Positions 5,988 through 7,675 of a DNA stretch of 7,675 nucleotides are shown piece after piece. The notes under the pieces were generated by a model. It ran no database searches, was not told where the DNA came from, and saw nothing but the letters and a program-made list of their open reading frames with translations. A program made the position numbers and the translations under genes. The stretch is from positions 1 through 7,675 of the forward strand of contig CALDNB010000077.1 in NCBI GenBank assembly GCA_937914775.1. The letters run 5' to 3'. This DNA is from an uncultured Clostridia bacterium. Its GTDB lineage: Bacteria; Bacillota; Clostridia; Monoglobales; Firm-18. Each line of letters starts with the position of its first letter. Positions within the stretch are counted from its first letter, which is position 1.

Positions 5988-6000
5988 ATACAAATGTTAA
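5964..6000. promoter_or_regulatory. candidate SorC-type operator between divergent promoters
   Basis: Several overlapping symmetries cover the aldolase -35 region. TTAACA (5974-5979) mirrors TGTTAA (5995-6000). ATTTGT (5964-5969) mirrors ACAAAT (5977-5982). ACAAATGT occurs twice as a direct repeat (5977-5984 and 5990-5997), with starts 13 bp apart. Such repeated half-sites are expected for a tetrameric SorC-family regulator encoded next door. The assignment is inference from position and symmetry. Confidence 0.5.
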
Positions 6001-6003
6001 TCA

Positions 6004-6032
6004 TTGACACGATTTATGGAAAATGTTATAAT
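6004..6032 (+). promoter_or_regulatory. consensus promoter of the SorC-family regulator
   Basis: TTGACA (6004-6009), 17-bp spacer, TATAAT (6027-6032), an exact consensus match. The transcript should start near 6039, and an AAAGGATG Shine-Dalgarno lies at 6052-6059 before the ATG at 6068. The -35 boxes of the two divergent promoters are only 16 bp apart, so one bound regulator could affect both. Confidence 0.88.
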
Positions 6033-6067
6033 TTAAAATATACAAAAGTTAAAAGGATGTTAAATAT

Positions 6068-6968
6068 ATGGAGTTTCACAAAAAACAAATGGAAGAAGCG
6101 GCGATTTTATACTATGAGAAAAAATACACTCAAAGCCAGATTGCCCAGATGATGAAACTGTCACGGCAGACGGTATCCAAATTATTAAACGATGCTCTTA
6201 ATGAAAACATAGTTGAGATTATAATCCACAATCCTGAAACTGTTTTAAAAGAACTGGAGCAGGAAATGTGCAATAAATTCGGTATTAAAAATGCAGTTGT
6301 TTGCGGCGTAAGCAGTGCTGACGAAAATCTTTGTCTTTACATAACTGTCAGAAAAGCCGCGGATTATATTTTATCTCTTATTGAAAAAGGAAGCAAAAAG
6401 ATAGGTATTTCCTGGGGCAACACTGTAAGCCGGATAATTTCAGAGTTTAAAAATGTTAATATTACTGACAATATTGTTTTTCCCCTTTTCGGTGCAACTG
6501 ATATGGAACAGGCCTGTTATCTGTCAAATGAACTTGCGAGAAGTTTTGCCGACAAAACAGGTGCAAAGGTGAAATATGCCTGGTTCCCCTATCGCCCTGA
6601 CAATACTTTTGACTGCGACCTTTTTAAAAATACTTAACGCTTTGTGGGGAGATATCGACATTGCCATAGTGGGAATAGGAAATAACAAAATTATACAGAA
6701 TTTCGGCAGAATTTTCGGGTACAATGAAAAGCATCTGTCTGCAGTAGGTGACATTGCCACTCATTTTTTTAATCAGGACGGAAGTTTTGTTGAATTGTAC
6801 GAAAACACTTTAAGCGCATCAAAGGACAACCTTAAAAATGCTAAGGAGACAGTTGCCGTTGCCTGCGGTCAGGACAAGACATCTGCAATAGCGGGAGCAC
6901 TCCGTACAGGTCTTATAAACACCCTTATTACCGACGAATATACCGCCAGAAGAATATTATCATATTAA
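6068..6968 (+). pseudogene. SorC-family sugar-responsive regulator, frameshifted
   Basis: SorC regulators bind DNA through an N-terminal helix-turn-helix and sense a phosphorylated sugar in a C-terminal domain. The first frame (6068-6637) gives 189 residues. It has the helix-turn-helix at about 18-42 (KKYTQSQIAQMMKLSRQTVSK), then the start of the sensor domain (KIGISWGNTVSRII, NIVFPLFGATD, YAWFPYRPDN), and stops at TAA 6635-6637. The rest of the domain continues in the +1 frame from about 6630 to the stop at 6966-6968, including ALWGDIDIAIVGIG, SAVGDIATHFFNQDG, a CGQDKTSAIAGALRTG stretch and the usual end LITDEYTARRILSY. Joined, the parts make about 300 residues, normal for the family. The break lies at or just after a T5A5 run (6621-6630). 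The mutation could be real decay, a small deletion, or an assembly error. Encoded divergently from the aldolase operon, its probable target. Confidence 0.85.
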
Positions 6969-6982
6969 ATTTAAAATTTTTA

Positions 6983-7011
6983 TTGACAAGGAATTTTGAT
7001 AGTGGTATAAT
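6983..7011 (+). promoter_or_regulatory. extended consensus promoter of the pheA leader
   Basis: TTGACA (6983-6988), a 17-bp spacer ending TGG, then TATAAT (7006-7011): both boxes exact, plus a TGn extended -10. Transcription should start near 7018. The promoter lies only 15 bp after the regulator's stop codon with no terminator between. It is the strongest-looking promoter in the window, as expected for an operon controlled afterwards by attenuation. Confidence 0.92.
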
Positions 7012-7041
7012 AATGAAAAATAATTTTAAAGGATAATTAAT

Positions 7042-7149
7042 ATGAACTCAGCACTTTTAAATGCAAGTAAATATTTCTTTAGCTTTAGCGTAGCCTTTTA
7101 TTTTGGTTATGCTTATTTTGCTATGAAAAAGTTACTTGTGAGAGTGTAA
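7042..7149 (+). CDS. Phe/Tyr-rich leader peptide upstream of pheA
   Basis: A 35-residue peptide, MNSALLNASKYFFSFSVAFY then FGYAYFAMKKLLVRV, starts at ATG 7042 with an AAAGGAT Shine-Dalgarno at 7028-7034 and stops at TAA 7147-7149. Codons 11-26 contain six Phe and four Tyr. It sits about 24 nt into the transcript and 32 nt before the attenuator terminator. The job inferred is sensing charged tRNA-Phe and tRNA-Tyr: ribosomes that stall in the aromatic block leave the 3' end of the reading frame free to form an antiterminator. Its role resembles E. coli PheL, but the sequence is not PheL. It could alternatively be a small hydrophobic membrane peptide, which the RNA structures make less likely. 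Confidence 0.85.
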   Translation: MNSALLNASKYFFSFSVAFYFGYAYFAMKKLLVRV

Positions 7150-7218
7150 ATCAGTTTATGAATTATTGATTATATTTTTAAATCTCACTTGTAACTTGTA
7201 CAAGTGGGATTTTTTATT
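7129..7218 (+). promoter_or_regulatory. transcription attenuator of pheA: antiterminator and terminator
   Basis: Terminator: 7181-7193 pairs with 7199-7211 (13 bp, one G-U, loop ACTTG), followed by a T run from 7210 to 7215. Antiterminator: 7129-7135 (AAGTTAC) plus 7138-7143 (GTGAGA) pair with 7191-7197 (GTAACTT) and 7183-7188 (TCTCAC). That gives 13 pairs with one symmetrical TT/TT internal loop. The two structures share 7183-7193, so they exclude each other. The 5' antiterminator arm lies in the last codons of the leader peptide, just before its stop at 7147-7149. A ribosome reaching the stop would cover it and allow termination. A ribosome stalled at the Phe/Tyr codons (7072-7119) would leave it free, and pheA would be transcribed. 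No T-box consensus is seen in this leader. Confidence 0.88.
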
Positions 7219-7235
7219 TGAAAGGGATGTTAAAA

Positions 7236-7675
7236 ATGTCAGACCAGTTAAAAGAGGCAAGGGAAATTATAAACAGTTGTGACCGTGAGATGGCGCAGTT
7301 GTTTGAAAAAAGAATGAAAGCGGTACAAACTGTTTTTCGCTACAAACAACAATTTGGTTTGCCTATTTTAGACAGCAAAAGAGAAAACGAGGTGGTTATA
7401 AACAACTCGGCTTTTGTTGAAGACGGTATTATAAAAGAATATTATACCGACTATATTAAAAACGTAATGTCCTTATCAAGGGCGTATCAAAGCCGTATGC
7501 AGCAGGGGCTGAAAGTTGCTTACAGCGGGGTTGAGGGGGCTTTTGCTCATATAGCCGCCTGCAGAATTTTCCCTGACAGCAATAAGGTTTCCTGTACGGA
7601 TTTTAAGTCTGCTTATAACTCTGTTGTTAACGGTGAGTGCGATATTGCGGTGCTTCCTATAGAAAACAGTTATGC
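7236..7675 (+). CDS. pheA: chorismate mutase/prephenate dehydratase, 3'-truncated by window edge
   Basis: The fused enzyme turns chorismate into prephenate and then phenylpyruvate, the committed path to phenylalanine. Of the product, 146 residues are visible. Residues 1-90 are an AroQ-type chorismate mutase with the active-site set R9, R26, K37, D46, R49, E50 and Q85, matching the E. coli P-protein pattern R11, R28, K39, D48, R51, E52 and Q88. From residue 93 the dehydratase domain begins with KVAYSGVEGAFAHIAA, the family's GxxGxxxH-like opening, and continues to AVLPIENSYA, the start of the PIENS motif. The rest, with the catalytic TRF region and ACT domain, is beyond the window. ATG at 7236 is chosen: AAAGGG (7221-7226) is well spaced for it but abuts the in-frame ATG at 7227. 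It is under the leader attenuator. Confidence 0.95.
   Translation, partial: MSDQLKEAREIINSCDREMAQLFEKRMKAVQTVFRYKQQFGLPILDSKRENEVVINNSAFVEDGIIKEYYTDYIKNVMSLSRAYQSRMQQGLKVAYSGVEGAFAHIAACRIFPDSNKVSCTDFKSAYNSVVNGECDIAVLPIENSY

Noticed and set aside
5940..5993. Longer aldolase start at 5993
   Set aside because: It would start upstream of the promoter -10 box; ATG at 5939 has a well-spaced AAGGAG and matches the usual family N-terminus.
6620..6637. Programmed frameshift in the SorC gene at the T5A5 run
   Set aside because: The needed shift is +1, the run does not form a standard -1 slippery heptamer in frame, and no stimulatory structure is evident. Regulators of this family are not known for programmed shifts.
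7042..7149. Leader peptide as an independent small membrane protein or toxin
   Set aside because: Hydrophobicity follows from the aromatic codons. Its position, the stop codon placement and the competing RNA hairpins all fit an attenuator peptide.
1..7675. CRISPR array, insertion sequence, prophage or integrative element
   Set aside because: No regularly spaced repeats, transposase, integrase or phage-like genes are seen; the content is core and metabolic genes.

Overview
The window looks like chromosomal DNA of a low-GC Gram-positive bacterium (Bacillota, most likely class Clostridia). The evidence is the gmk-rpoZ pair, a recognisable SigH sporulation sigma factor, rplM-rpsI, strong AAGGAGG-type Shine-Dalgarno sites, near-consensus TTGACA-17-TATAAT promoters, and U-tailed intrinsic terminators after most transcription units. 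I see no insertion sequence, prophage, CRISPR array or rRNA. Most genes are core genes. The less ordinary parts are non-coding or decayed.

Layout, left to right. (1) 2-720, + strand: the 3' part of gmk (its P-loop lies off the left edge) overlaps rpoZ by an ATGA junction and ends at a strong terminator. (2) 841-2714, - strand: reading leftwards, a TtcA-like tRNA thiolase, then sigH from its own consensus promoter and a TTG start. A tRNA-like cloverleaf lacking a normal anticodon arm follows at 1201-1265, then a small protein with four CxxC pairs and a terminator. (3) 2848-3820, + strand: the rplM-rpsI ribosomal protein operon with its own promoter, a leader hairpin and a bidirectional terminator. 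(4) 3829-6968: a sugar-phosphate locus. A class II aldolase and a sorbitol-dehydrogenase-like zinc dehydrogenase form a - strand operon. It is divergent from a SorC-family sugar-responsive regulator whose frame is broken near 6630. The two promoters face each other across about 50 bp rich in inverted repeats. (5) 6983-7675, + strand: an extended consensus promoter, a 35-residue leader peptide with ten Phe/Tyr codons in a sixteen-codon block, a terminator/antiterminator pair, and the start of pheA (chorismate mutase/prephenate dehydratase), cut by the right edge.

The strongest finding is region 5. It has every part of a ribosome-mediated attenuator for aromatic amino acid synthesis: promoter, aromatic leader peptide, and two mutually exclusive RNA hairpins, the antiterminator arm being hidden by a ribosome at the leader stop codon. 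Bacillota usually control such genes with T-boxes or RNA-binding proteins, so this design is notable here. Second is the tRNA-like fold after sigH. Third is the frameshifted SorC regulator, which may have left the aldolase-dehydrogenase operon without its normal control.
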